64,000 nt of DNA from assembly GCF_029338335.1 (NCBI RefSeq), contig NZ_CP119796.1. The stretch is one strand, 5' to 3'. Under the pieces are notes generated by a model, which was given only the letters and a program-made list of their open reading frames with translations, did not search any database and was not told where the DNA came from. Made by a program: the position numbers and the translations under genes. Numbering within the stretch: the first letter of the stretch is position 1; every line of letters begins with the position of its first letter. This stretch comes from Halomontanus rarus (GTDB taxonomy: Archaea; Halobacteriota; Halobacteria; Halobacteriales; Natrialbaceae). Below are positions 26,401-35,614 of this stretch, piece after piece.

Positions 26401-26637
26401 GCTCTCGACGACACGTTGACCAGAAGTAAGAAGTGCTGACTACTGATGTTGATATCCCAACAATTTACAGCCAGCTGGACGCAGACTGAGTCCCAATGTC
26501 CAGCAGTAGCCTTGTAATGAACATTAGCGTTACGTCTTGTCTAGGATGACAGCAATCTCGGTCCAGTGAGGCCTCCGTCTTTATTTAACTCAATTGATCG
26601 TTCGCTCTGGTCTTCGATAATGACTTGAGTTGCTTTA
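26401..26637. other. Spacer between transposase remnant and ABC flippase
   Basis: No gene seen. It contains the 3' side of the ABC transporter gene (minus strand) and possibly the right end of the transposon remnant. Confidence 0.35.
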
Positions 26638-28431
26638 TTATTGCACGGAATACAGTTCATTATATTTGCCGTTCTTATTGAGCAACTCCTCATGAGTGCC
26701 CTGTTCCGTAATTTCACCGTGTTCAAGCGTATATATGTAGTCAGCATTTACGATTGTAGATAAGCGATGAGCGATAGCGATGATTACATAATCATGATCC
26801 ATTGATTCAATGGCTTGTTGAACGTCTCGTTCAATATTCGTATCGAGATCGCTCGTAGCCTCATCAAGAACCAAAATATCAGAGTCCTTGAGGAGTGCTC
26901 GAGCGAGTGATACGCGTTGACGTTGGCCACCAGAAAGGCGAACACCATTATCTCCGAGAACGGTATCAAGACCATCCGGTAATTCGTTAAGGAACTCCGT
27001 AATATGCGCAATTTCACAGACTTGTCTTACCTGTGTTTTTGATGCGCCCCTATCCCCAATAGTTATATTATTGATTAATGTCTCATTAAATATGTATGGG
27101 TCCTGTCTTACTACTGCAATTCGTTTACGCCACTCATGTACATTCATCTCATCGATTGGGCTTTCGTTTGCTGTAATTCGACCCTGATCTGGCTCATACA
27201 TTTGAGCAAGGAGTTTAATGATTGTTGACTTTCCTGCGCCAGACTGACCCACAAAAGCTATAAATTCCCCGCGTTGCGCTCTGAACGATATTCCATCAAG
27301 AACATGGTTTTCTTTATCATAGGAGAATGAAACATCGTCATACGCTATTTTCTCCACTGAAGAGGGAATTGGTTCAGAGGTGGGGTTTCCCTCCGTGTTT
27401 TTCTTTAGTCTTTCCACAAAATTTTGGGTTCGGATTAGGTGTGGAAGATGTCCCTCAAGCTTGTACCATGTATTGTTCAAGGCACTAACTTGTGGTGCGA
27501 GTTGAAACATAGCAAAAAGGAAAACACCGAGTGACGCTAACGACATACCTGCAAACCGGAGAGCAAGATAGATTAGTATGAATACTGTAACCGCTGCTGA
27601 AAGGTTATAAAAGTTATCAATAGCGGCCTCATTTCGACCCAATTTAATTCGAGCACTAGTGAATTTATCCACTGCTTTCGTAAATTGATCAAATATTTCC
27701 TGTTCCATTGTGTATAATTTCACATCTCGGATTCCTTGAGTACCTGCCTGTGCGGACTGCTGTACCGTTTCATTCGCATCAGCAACTCGATCCCCAACAG
27801 CATATCCCGATTCTAAAACATTTCGAATAATAAAGGTAAACCCACCAAGAGCAACTACGGTGAAAAGAGTCAGCGTGGGAGATAAAATAAAAGCTATAAT
27901 GAGATACATACCACATAATAAGAGTTGTTGAAATACTTTTACAAATGCATGTATAGATTCTGCTGCATATTCCGCCTGAGTAACGATCGCGTTGAGAATG
28001 TCATCGGACCCTTCTTTATCAAAGTATGCAATATGTGCGTTAAGTGTGTTTTCAAATGTTGTAGTTTGCAGTTCCCGCTTATAATATGTCTGAAGTGCAA
28101 CACTTAGCCACGAGACGATAAATGATGCCACATATCGGGTTGTCATAACTATAGTAACACCGAAAGTAACATAACCGAGCGAAAACGGAACTCCAAGTCC
28201 ATCATACAGAAGGACGAATCCTTGAACGAGTTGATTGCTACTATCTGCAGCTGTAGTAGGTGACTGAACTAATTCAATAATTGGTATAAGAAAGGTCAAA
28301 CCTATCCCTTCGAGTAAAGCTGTAAGGAAACTAAATATAATAAGAGAAATTGTTAATAGTGGTTTGAACCTTGCAACCGATATAAGCGCCTGTCCTTTTT
28401 GCTGCCAAGAGAGATCGTCAACTTCAGTCAT
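26638..28431 (-). CDS. ABC transporter, PglK/MsbA-like flippase
   Basis: 597 residues: six membrane helices in residues 20-315 and an ATPase domain with Walker A GQSGAGKS (395-402), signature LSGGQ (499-503), Walker B ILVLDE (519-524) and the AIAHRLSTI H-loop. It is complete. Fused exporters inside glycan clusters, such as PglK, flip lipid-linked oligosaccharides across the membrane. Its place next to the nonulosonic-acid genes supports that role here, by inference. It differs in base composition (AT-rich) and sequence from the exporter at 6426-8354. It lies 131 bases downstream of neuA on the same strand. Confidence 0.9.
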   Translation of the reverse strand: MTEVDDLSWQQKGQALISVARFKPLLTISLIIFSFLTALLEGIGLTFLIPIIELVQSPTTAADSSNQLVQGFVLLYDGLGVPFSLGYVTFGVTIVMTTRYVASFIVSWLSVALQTYYKRELQTTTFENTLNAHIAYFDKEGSDDILNAIVTQAEYAAESIHAFVKVFQQLLLCGMYLIIAFILSPTLTLFTVVALGGFTFIIRNVLESGYAVGDRVADANETVQQSAQAGTQGIRDVKLYTMEQEIFDQFTKAVDKFTSARIKLGRNEAAIDNFYNLSAAVTVFILIYLALRFAGMSLASLGVFLFAMFQLAPQVSALNNTWYKLEGHLPHLIRTQNFVERLKKNTEGNPTSEPIPSSVEKIAYDDVSFSYDKENHVLDGISFRAQRGEFIAFVGQSGAGKSTIIKLLAQMYEPDQGRITANESPIDEMNVHEWRKRIAVVRQDPYIFNETLINNITIGDRGASKTQVRQVCEIAHITEFLNELPDGLDTVLGDNGVRLSGGQRQRVSLARALLKDSDILVLDEATSDLDTNIERDVQQAIESMDHDYVIIAIAHRLSTIVNADYIYTLEHGEITEQGTHEELLNKNGKYNELYSVQ

Positions 28432-28562
28432 CTACCATCTCTATCCGACTCAACTACTTTAAACTGCGGCACACTCATTCAGATGTCACACATAATGTGT
28501 AGAGCCGTTCTTATGAGGATTGTTGATAACTGAGTAAGGAGTTCACTTTGAACTGCCGCTGT

Positions 28563-29291
28563 CTATTCATTTTGATCGTCCTCAGAATTGAACAGAGCCC
28601 GGGCCAACTTAAGGTCGTCAAGAGTATCTACATCAATAGATCGAACGAATGGCATCTCGTGACCAATAACGTGATCCGTATAGAATCCCCTAAACTCACG
28701 AAAGGCTGAAACGTACGCAACGAACGCAGCTCCATTCGGATGAAGGAGTGACGATAGGTTCTGACTTCGAGGAATTTCCTCATCAGTCCAAAGAGGTGAG
28801 TCTTTAAGATACGGACTTAACATTCCTGATTCAGCCATCGTCACGGCCCACTGTGGCGGTACCCGATACTCAGAGACGGACATGGCTGCGGTTGCATCAC
28901 TTGAGTACAGTTGTTTAACTGTCTCATTAATGTCAGTTGCTGTTCGAAGTGGAGTCGTTGGTTGGATCATCGCTATCGCATCGAATTTTTCGTCCTGATC
29001 GCGATACCAGTCTAAGGTGTGTAGAAGGACGGCAGCACTTGATGCGTCATCGGTTGCGAATTCATCTGGCCGAATAAATGGCACATCTCCACCATATTCC
29101 TTCGCGATCGAAGCAATCGCCTCATCGTCGGTTGAAACAACGACTTCGTTTAGCGACTTTGCGTTGTTCGCCTGCCTTACTGCATGTCCAATGAGTGGAA
29201 TTCCACCGACTGTCCGTACGTTTTTTCGCGGAACTCGTTTTGATCCACCTCGGGCTGGAATTACACCGAGTACGCGCTTACCGTCAGTCAT
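28563..29291 (-). CDS. neuA: CMP-nonulosonate cytidylyltransferase (NeuA type)
   Basis: 242 residues. The nucleotide-binding loop is IPARGGSKRVPRKN (11-24), followed by LIGHAVRQAN, the STDD stretch (53-56) and the sugar-binding motif QPTTPLRTATDI (110-121). SIDVDTLDDLKLA near the end is the usual closing motif with metal-binding aspartates. The enzyme transfers CMP from CTP to a nine-carbon alpha-keto acid sugar (sialic, legionaminic or pseudaminic acid type). Its start overlaps the stop of the NeuD-type gene by 8 bases, so the two are translated together. Confidence 0.93.
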   Translation of the reverse strand: MTDGKRVLGVIPARGGSKRVPRKNVRTVGGIPLIGHAVRQANNAKSLNEVVVSTDDEAIASIAKEYGGDVPFIRPDEFATDDASSAAVLLHTLDWYRDQDEKFDAIAMIQPTTPLRTATDINETVKQLYSSDATAAMSVSEYRVPPQWAVTMAESGMLSPYLKDSPLWTDEEIPRSQNLSSLLHPNGAAFVAYVSAFREFRGFYTDHVIGHEMPFVRSIDVDTLDDLKLARALFNSEDDQNE

Positions 29292-29916
29292 GACTTTGAA
29301 CGGGTGATGCAGGTACGCCTACGACAGTTTCTTCTGGACCAACATCATCAATAACGACAGCACCACTACCAACGATTGAACGTTCTCCAATTGTCACGTG
29401 GTCGAGGATGGTTGCACCGGCACCGAGGTATGCATTTCTTTCCACATGGACGCCTCCAGCAATCGTTACATTTGGAGTCACAGTAACTCCAGACTCAAGG
29501 TGAACATCGTGTGAGATACTCACAGCACTATCGATTAACCCTGCATCACCGATGTGTGCATCGGGACCAACGTACGTACGAGCGTTGATCGTAACGCCTT
29601 CCCCCAGAACTGCAGTCGGTGAAATCGTTGTATCCGTATCAATCGCTGAAAATAGGGCGAATCCACGTTCACGAACTCGTGAGGTGATATTGAGACGCTC
29701 TCCACTTATACTTCCAAGAGCCACGAGGCAGCGATCGCTCCTTGGATCGAGCTGGTTCAACTCTGTCATTCCGCCGATTACTTTGTGTCCGTAAATGTCA
29801 TTACCGTGTTGTTCAGAATCATCATCGATTAATACAATTTCTTCGTCGTTATTAGATCGATCGAGAATGTCAAGAACAACGCGGGCCTGTTCTCCGGCGC
29901 AGTAAATAACTTTCAT
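29284..29916 (-). CDS. NeuD/PglD-type sugar acyltransferase
   Basis: 210 residues in two parts. Residues 1-75 are a Rossmann-like sugar-nucleotide domain (VIYCAGEQARVVLDILDR, IVLIDDDSE). Residues 90-205 are a left-handed beta-helix of hexapeptide repeats (GEGVTINARTYVGPDAHIGD, ISHDVHLESGVTVTPNVTI) with the catalytic His in SISHDVHLE. Family members O-acetylate sialic acids (NeuD) or N-acetylate 4-amino sugars (PglD, LegH-like). Here it could do the N-acetylation needed before NeuB, or modify the finished sugar. It overlaps neuA and diverges from neuB. Confidence 0.9.
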   Translation of the reverse strand: MKVIYCAGEQARVVLDILDRSNNDEEIVLIDDDSEQHGNDIYGHKVIGGMTELNQLDPRSDRCLVALGSISGERLNITSRVRERGFALFSAIDTDTTISPTAVLGEGVTINARTYVGPDAHIGDAGLIDSAVSISHDVHLESGVTVTPNVTIAGGVHVERNAYLGAGATILDHVTIGERSIVGSGAVVIDDVGPEETVVGVPASPVQSHD

Positions 29917-30082
29917 GCTTGTGGAAGTTCGTATACGTATTCTACGGCGTATAATAACAGTTTCTGATGTAGTAGATGACTTTCAGACTTGTGAAGAGTA
30001 TCCTGATAAGTGTGAGAACAACAAACCAAACGGGCAGAGTCTGGAGACAAACTCTTTCCAACTGCAGGTTGAAGACAGTAAT

Positions 30083-31126
30083 ATGGAAGATTCTGACCTA
30101 CCGTTTATAACGGATGAATCCACGTTTATTATCGCAGAGGCTGGATCGAATCATAACGGAGACCTCGAGACGGCGATATCGCTCATCGACGCTGCGGCGG
30201 ATGCGGGTGCCGACGCGGTAAAATTTCAAACGTTTCGGTCAGAAACTATGTATGTCGAAGATAGCGGTACGATTGAGACGGCAAACGGCGAACGCTCGCT
30301 ATACGACGTTGTTGCAGACGCTGAGATGCCGTATGAGTGGATTCCCCGACTCTTTGAACACTGTCGTGATCGAGAAGTATATTTCATGTCATCTCCATTT
30401 GACGAGGAATCAGTCGAGAAACTCGAGCCGTATGTCCCGATGATTAAGGTTGCCTCGTCAGTCTTAAGCCACCATCCCTTCCTTCAGGCCGTTGCAGAAA
30501 CGGGCAAGCCAATCGTTGCTTCAACCGGCGCGCACACTCTTCAGGAAATCCAAGAATCAGTTGAGACGCTTCGAGCAGCTGATGCGTCTGCAATCGTTCT
30601 CCTTCATTGTATCTCGGCCTACCCTACACCCCTTGAGTCCGCTAACGTTCGTGCTGTTTCCCGCCTTATAGATGAATTCGATGTCCCCGTCGGTTTTTCA
30701 GATCATACAATTGATGCTACGACAGCTCCGACGGCTGCAGTTGCACTAGGTGCAGATGTGATTGAAAAACACATTACGCTTGACAAGTCTCAGGAAGGCC
30801 TTGACCATTCGTTCGCTCTCGAACCCGAAGAACTGGCAGAGATGGTACGAGCAATTCGAAAAACCGAATCGGCACTGGGAAGCGGAGAAGTAACAGTACA
30901 ATCCATTGAACAAGATTGGTACGAGTCAGCACGCCGAACAATTCATGCAACACGTGATATTACAGAGGGAGAACAGATAACAGTCGAAGACATAGCAATC
31001 TTGCGTTCAGGGGAACGTAACCGGGGCCTTGAACCGAAGCATTATGATGAAGTTGTTGGATCTACTGCTCAAACTAATCTTGAGAAGGATCAAGGAATAA
31101 CACGCGGAGATTTCATTAGTAACTAA
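30083..31126 (+). CDS. neuB: Nonulosonic acid synthase (NeuB type)
   Basis: 347 residues from ATG 30083; the open frame upstream lacks family sequence and crosses the promoter region. TIM barrel: FIIAEAGSNHNGDLETA, VKFQTFRSE, YFMSSPFDEESV, IKVASS, ASTGA, LLHCISAYPTP. The two metal-binding histidines are in SDHT (208) and EKH (230). Residues about 285-347 are the antifreeze-like SAF domain (ARRTIHATRDITEGEQIT, LRSGERNRGL). It condenses phosphoenolpyruvate with a six-carbon acyl-amino sugar to make the nine-carbon acid. The acceptor sugar (ManNAc, or the 2,4-diacetamido sugar for legionaminate/pseudaminate) is not fixed by the sequence, but neighbours favour the diacetamido type. Confidence 0.94.
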   Translation: MEDSDLPFITDESTFIIAEAGSNHNGDLETAISLIDAAADAGADAVKFQTFRSETMYVEDSGTIETANGERSLYDVVADAEMPYEWIPRLFEHCRDREVYFMSSPFDEESVEKLEPYVPMIKVASSVLSHHPFLQAVAETGKPIVASTGAHTLQEIQESVETLRAADASAIVLLHCISAYPTPLESANVRAVSRLIDEFDVPVGFSDHTIDATTAPTAAVALGADVIEKHITLDKSQEGLDHSFALEPEELAEMVRAIRKTESALGSGEVTVQSIEQDWYESARRTIHATRDITEGEQITVEDIAILRSGERNRGLEPKHYDEVVGSTAQTNLEKDQGITRGDFISN

Positions 31127-31423
31127 TCGCGACATACACGGTGATTTTTTTGAATTCGAGGCTATATACTGTTCTACTCGTAGGTATTCTATTTCGCTCC
31201 CTTCCCAAAGCCTGTGGTTGGGAAGTGGGCTTGCTAAGTTGGATCCAGGTAACAACAGTAGGTAGCTAATTAAATATTTGAGATCAAAGCGGGCTACCTT
31301 TCGAAATCAACGTTCATCTCAATGAGAACTCAAATCCGTGAGTCTGCTGTTGTTCGTTGTACTTAGACTGTCTTATCATCTGATTCAGTAGTCACTGATT
31401 CGGCAGCGGGCGTACAGTAACCT
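31127..31423. other. Convergent intergenic region with T-run and hairpin
   Basis: About 300 bases between the stops of neuB and the capsule-type glycosyltransferase. Seven T at 31145-31151 are a likely terminator for neuB. CTTCCCAA (31201-31208) pairs with TTGGGAAG (31218-31225) across a nine-base loop; it may be a terminator or an old element end. No gene. Confidence 0.5.
31145..31151 (+). terminator. Oligo-T terminator of neuB
   Basis: A run of seven T starting 19 bases after the neuB stop codon, the usual archaeal intrinsic termination signal. Confidence 0.5.
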
Positions 31424-32848
31424 TCAGCGGTTGCTATCGGTTTCGTCACGAACCGTGTTGAACGCTTGCGCAATATTCTCTACCGAATTACTTTGGAATA
31501 TCCTTTCTAAGTTGATGTCCGGGTTATGATCAGAAGACGACCGCAAATGCCCTACTAATTCATCGATCGTCTCGATCACAGTCATGTACCCTTTATCAAC
31601 CACATCACGCATGAATTCAATGGTGGGTAGATCAACTAAATACGTGTCCAGATCAAAGATTAGCCCTTCAAACAAGGCTGTTGAGGAAACACCAATTTGG
31701 GCAGTTGATTCAGCGAATAGTCGATAGAGTGATTTCCCATTGCTTCCGACCACGGTCACGCTGGACTTACTGAGCCAAGGGTACTCTGTTCGCCATCGGT
31801 CATATTCTCCAGGATGTAGCTTATATATTATTTCATGATTGATATCGCAACGTTCTGCAAGTTGTGTTGCCATTTTAGATAGTGGTTCTGCGATAATTCC
31901 CTGTGAAATGAACAGTATCTGGTTCCGTTCTTGAACATTAGCATATCTACTTGCATTCTTCTCTAAGTATGGGTATCCAACAGGAATGATTCGATTATCG
32001 TTAATTGGAAATTCAACACCCTCGTTCCAAAAGTCTCCGAACGTAAATAGATAATCTGGGAAGGTATGTTTTGATCTATCTCCGGGAAAAGAGTACGCAG
32101 AAGCGTATTCGTTAATGATACCGTGCTGGAGCTCAATAACCGGGATATCCATTGTCTTACAAACCTCAATGAACGTTTCTTTTCCTCCATAGCTGACGAC
32201 GAGAACGACGATCAAAGGGTTGACGCGCTTTAAAAAGCGTTCATATAGGGGCTTAATGCATCTTCGAAAAGATAATAATTTTTTGACTACATGAGTGATA
32301 TCAATATCAACGCCAAATTTACGCTTCAACGACCGGCGTATTCGGTCTAAAAAACGTTGCTCACAGTCAGTGAAATTGACTGTTACAAATTGTTGCTGAA
32401 TCCTAGCAATCGCATCTAAAAGATCGAAATAGCGAAGGTTTTTGGTCTGAGCAGGTTGCAAATGGCGGTCCAAATGTGGACGCTCCATATGTAAATAATC
32501 CAACCCCAACTCCTCGTGAATTGGGTCACAGTATATATCCCACCACATTCCGTCTTCTTCGCGTTTGCGTCGTTCGTGGCCCCAAAATAGGAATTCGTGA
32601 GAACTAGCCAAAAACGGATTTCGATTAAATACGTTACCAATGAGGAACTGGACTCGACGCGCAAAGTGGCTCATCGAAGTTTCTAACTCCGAATGAGCTT
32701 TTCCCCAAATTCCGCTCTTGGTAAGTGTTCGCCTATAAATAGAATAACGAACCCGTTCCCAAAACCGAATTCCGTCGATAGTCGCTCCAAAAAGGTCGAG
32801 ATCTTCTTCGATACTTAGAAAGGTTTGGTGGTGTTCTTGAATATCCAT
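31424..32848 (-). CDS. Capsule-type GT-B glycosyltransferase, possible nonulosonate transferase
   Basis: 474 residues from ATG 32848 (the frame is open 60 bases further). The C-terminal half (about 215-450) has a GT-B pattern like capsular polysaccharide synthases and CDP-glycerol transferases: VLVVSYGGKETFIEVCKTM, VIELQHGIINEY with the characteristic HG, FPDYLFTFGDFW, IPVGYPYLEK, ILFISQG, IYKLHPGEYDRW and STALFEGLIFDLDTYLVDLP. These enzymes often use CMP-activated acids. N-terminal residues 20-200 are unlike known domains. Lying between neuB and the PseG-like gene, it is the best candidate for attaching the nine-carbon sugar; that is inference. Confidence 0.75.
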   Translation of the reverse strand: MDIQEHHQTFLSIEEDLDLFGATIDGIRFWERVRYSIYRRTLTKSGIWGKAHSELETSMSHFARRVQFLIGNVFNRNPFLASSHEFLFWGHERRKREEDGMWWDIYCDPIHEELGLDYLHMERPHLDRHLQPAQTKNLRYFDLLDAIARIQQQFVTVNFTDCEQRFLDRIRRSLKRKFGVDIDITHVVKKLLSFRRCIKPLYERFLKRVNPLIVVLVVSYGGKETFIEVCKTMDIPVIELQHGIINEYASAYSFPGDRSKHTFPDYLFTFGDFWNEGVEFPINDNRIIPVGYPYLEKNASRYANVQERNQILFISQGIIAEPLSKMATQLAERCDINHEIIYKLHPGEYDRWRTEYPWLSKSSVTVVGSNGKSLYRLFAESTAQIGVSSTALFEGLIFDLDTYLVDLPTIEFMRDVVDKGYMTVIETIDELVGHLRSSSDHNPDINLERIFQSNSVENIAQAFNTVRDETDSNR

Positions 32849-33136
32849 ACCACTACGGTCTTTGTGCACCTCCCTGTTAAACCTATTTCTCACAGGTGTC
32901 AAAGACACCGGATACGGATCGATAACCCATTTCTATTGGTGGCTCTTTAAAAGTAGACGTTTTAACTAGTTCTAATATATTTCGTTGTCCGTCATATGTG
33001 ATATTGATATCACCAACCGGTAAATAAAACCTAATTAGTTAACTAGTTTTCAGATCTTCCCTCACATCTCGATGGCTAATACTAAAAGTAGATGTATAAT
33101 ACTGCATAGAATTAGTTAGTGAGACTTCGATACAAA
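32849..33136. other. AT-rich intergenic region with repeated AATTAGTTAACTAGTTT
   Basis: About 290 bases between two minus-strand genes. It contains AATTAGTTAACTAGTTT at 33033-33049, identical to 14075-14091, and a shorter TAACTAGT at 32962-32969. It holds the promoter of the glycosyltransferase gene; no coding signal. Confidence 0.45.
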
Positions 33137-34129
33137 TTATTTGAGTTGTTCAATGTGATCTGCAACAGTAGTGGCCCCATCAATACCGATAATCTTCCGG
33201 CCACGATCAAAGAAATTACGTCTTAATTTATTATTCGTGAGCAATGTCGAAATCGCGTCCGATAGAGTTTCTTGAGTGTAATCCTCGTCAAGGATTAGTG
33301 CCACATTTTGCTTTTGTAGGGGATCAGCTTTCGGTCGCTGGTCTGGGGCTTGAACGATACCGACGAATGGTGTTTTCATCGCTAAGAGTTCGTAGGTAGT
33401 GAGTCCGAGTGCCGTTACAGCAAGATCCGTGTGAAACAGCCGTGCTGCCAAATCGTCCGGATTTTCGACTAAGTTCAAGCAAGCATCCGTCTCGGCTGCT
33501 GCACCATTGATCGCGTCCCAATTCTGAAAACCTGGACCGATGATCACGTCAATACGGACGTCTGTGCTATCGAAGGCTCGTATTATATCTGGCGTTGTAT
33601 TGGCAACATCGCTTCCCCCCATTGTGATTAAGGCACGTTTAGGCGTAGTGTTCCATTCAGGTTCTTTTTGAGCGAAGTGACGGAAGTCGGCACCAAACAT
33701 GTGATAGTCGCCTCCAACGCACCAGAGGGGTTCTTCACCTATCCAGTCGTATTCATCAACACTTGCGTAGATATGTCCATTCACAACAAGGTCGCACTGG
33801 ACGGTACTTCCTTGATCGTCGAGAAAGAGCGCAAGCGGGAATGCGTCTGCAAACTCTCGCTGATCATTGATCGGAATCTGGCCGTGATCGATAATTAATG
33901 TATCAACATCTTGGTCTAACAGCATTGGGATTATGGAATCGGTCGTATCGTCGGTTAGCGACACGATGTGGATCTCTTCGGAACAGAGTTCGGCTACTTG
34001 GTTCGGCGATAGTGTAAAATACGTTACCTCGTGATTTCGTTCAAGAAGTTCTCGAGCAAGCGTTCGCATTCTTACCAAGTGTCCGAACCCTCGTTTCGGG
34101 CCTCCATCAGCACGAATGCCAAAGTGCAT
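33137..34129 (-). CDS. PseG-like nucleotide-sugar hydrolase
   Basis: 330 residues from ATG 34129 (an upstream ATG at 34144 adds five residues). N-terminus FGIRADGGPKRGFGHLVRMR matches the PseG/SpsG family, with the catalytic His at position 17 as in PseG. LIIDHGQI and ALFLDDQG follow in the first domain. ALITMGGSDVANTTPDII, VIIGPGFQNW and LAVTALGLTTYELLAMKTPF form the second GT28-like domain. PseG removes UDP from a 2,4-diacetamido-trideoxy sugar to give the free substrate of the NeuB-type enzyme, so it fits directly between the aminotransferase/acyltransferase and NeuB steps. Confidence 0.85.
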   Translation of the reverse strand: MHFGIRADGGPKRGFGHLVRMRTLARELLERNHEVTYFTLSPNQVAELCSEEIHIVSLTDDTTDSIIPMLLDQDVDTLIIDHGQIPINDQREFADAFPLALFLDDQGSTVQCDLVVNGHIYASVDEYDWIGEEPLWCVGGDYHMFGADFRHFAQKEPEWNTTPKRALITMGGSDVANTTPDIIRAFDSTDVRIDVIIGPGFQNWDAINGAAAETDACLNLVENPDDLAARLFHTDLAVTALGLTTYELLAMKTPFVGIVQAPDQRPKADPLQKQNVALILDEDYTQETLSDAISTLLTNNKLRRNFFDRGRKIIGIDGATTVADHIEQLK

Positions 34130-34310
34130 CCAGTAGACCTCCAACGATGATCCAATTATAGTTTCCGTCCACTGGACCTCGACTCGGCAGACCTCATTCT
34201 CCTTGGAAACGGTCTATTGATGGGAAAACAGTAGTACACTTACAAGAGAGGCGATAGGAGAGGGTTATCTATGTCTCGCTTTCAATCGAGTTCCCGGATG
34301 GTGAGAGGCG

Positions 34311-35468
34311 GTGAATAGTCTCGATCCAATACCACTGTTCGAAATCGCGTGGGACGAAACCGACGTTGAGTACGCAACCGATTCAATTACTCGCGGTAGC
34401 TATTGGGCAAACGGACCCTACGTCACTACCTTCGAAGAAAAACTCGCCGATTACGTAGGAGTCGAGCACGCAGCAGTCGTCAACTCGGGAACAACGGCAC
34501 TCGTCGCAGCTCTCCGTGCACACGGGATCGGGCCGGGAGACGAAGTCATCGTTCCCGCATTCACGTTTATCGCGACTGCGAACGCGGTCAACCTTGCTGG
34601 CGCACAGCCAATCTTTGCGGACATCGAACAAGAGACGTACGGTCTCGATCCCGAATCCACGAGGGATGCAATCAATGAACGGACTGCCGCCGTGATTCCG
34701 GTTCATCCGTATGGCAGCGCGTGCCAGATTGATGACCTGGCCACGGTCGCCGAAGAAAACAATTTAGTAGTGCTCGAGGATGCGGCCGAAGCGCTCGGCG
34801 CCGATTTCAACGGACGTTCTGTCGGTACGTTTGGCGATTCGGCGGCCCTTAGCTTCTGTCAGAATAAAATCATCACGACTGGAGAGGGAGGAGCCGTGTT
34901 GACGGATGACGATGAACTCGCAGAAAATGTCCGGCAGTACAGATCACACGGACGGCCTTCATCAGACTACTTCGAATCGACCGGCAGTGGAGAGTATCCG
35001 GCAATTGGAACAAATATCCGAATGCCGGATGTCGTCGCTGCGATCGGTTGTGCACAGTTAGAAAAAATCGAGGACCTGATTGACGGTCGACGCCGCGCGG
35101 CCGAACGAATGTCGAGTGCGTTCGACGAACTTCCAGACGTGGAACCGCATCGAGGGGTGGAACGTGGTCGACACGTCTACCAGCTTTACACGGTCACGCT
35201 CGGGGAGACCATCGATCGCGCTCAAATGATTGAAACGCTCAAAAACAGGGCCATTGCGTCGAAGATCTACTGGGATCCGCCACTTCACCTGACCGAACAC
35301 TATCAGAAGACGTATGGATACGAATCAGATCAGTTCCCGGTAGCGGAATCGATCGCTAGCCGAGTACTCTCGTTACCGATTCATCCTTCCATTTCGAACG
35401 AAGAAACAGACCGAATTATAGACACTGTCCGTGACGCCGTCAAGCAAGAGTCTGCAACGAACAAATAG
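34311..35468 (+). CDS. DegT/DnrJ/EryC1/StrS sugar aminotransferase (PseC/LegC-like)
   Basis: 385 residues from GTG 34311. PLP-dependent fold type I: FEEKLADYVGVEHAAVVNSG with NSGTTALVAAL phosphate-binding loop, EVIVPAFTFIATANAV, LEDAAEALGA with Asp 157, and SFCQNKIITTGEGGAV with the PLP lysine K186. These enzymes add an amino group to a 4-keto sugar nucleotide; in nonulosonate pathways this is PseC or LegC. It is divergent from the PseG-like gene and 146 bases upstream of the CBS-SDR gene on the same strand, so the three are probably one functional block. Confidence 0.93.
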   Translation: MNSLDPIPLFEIAWDETDVEYATDSITRGSYWANGPYVTTFEEKLADYVGVEHAAVVNSGTTALVAALRAHGIGPGDEVIVPAFTFIATANAVNLAGAQPIFADIEQETYGLDPESTRDAINERTAAVIPVHPYGSACQIDDLATVAEENNLVVLEDAAEALGADFNGRSVGTFGDSAALSFCQNKIITTGEGGAVLTDDDELAENVRQYRSHGRPSSDYFESTGSGEYPAIGTNIRMPDVVAAIGCAQLEKIEDLIDGRRRAAERMSSAFDELPDVEPHRGVERGRHVYQLYTVTLGETIDRAQMIETLKNRAIASKIYWDPPLHLTEHYQKTYGYESDQFPVAESIASRVLSLPIHPSISNEETDRIIDTVRDAVKQESATNK

Positions 35469-35614
35469 AGAGGACAGTTCTATTGTCGAAAACCAAACAT
35501 TGTGGACACTCACAATCCATTACCGATTCTGTAGAGCATAAATAACCAAACTTACATCTAACGGTAGATTGCCCGTTACGAGCGCGTCAGGTAAGATGCG
35601 TTCGGGAGACATGC

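Noticed and set aside
31201..31225. A hairpin after neuB resembling an IS605 right end
   Set aside because: It lacks the GGATGTC that follows the hairpin in the other two copies, so I leave it as a possible terminator only.
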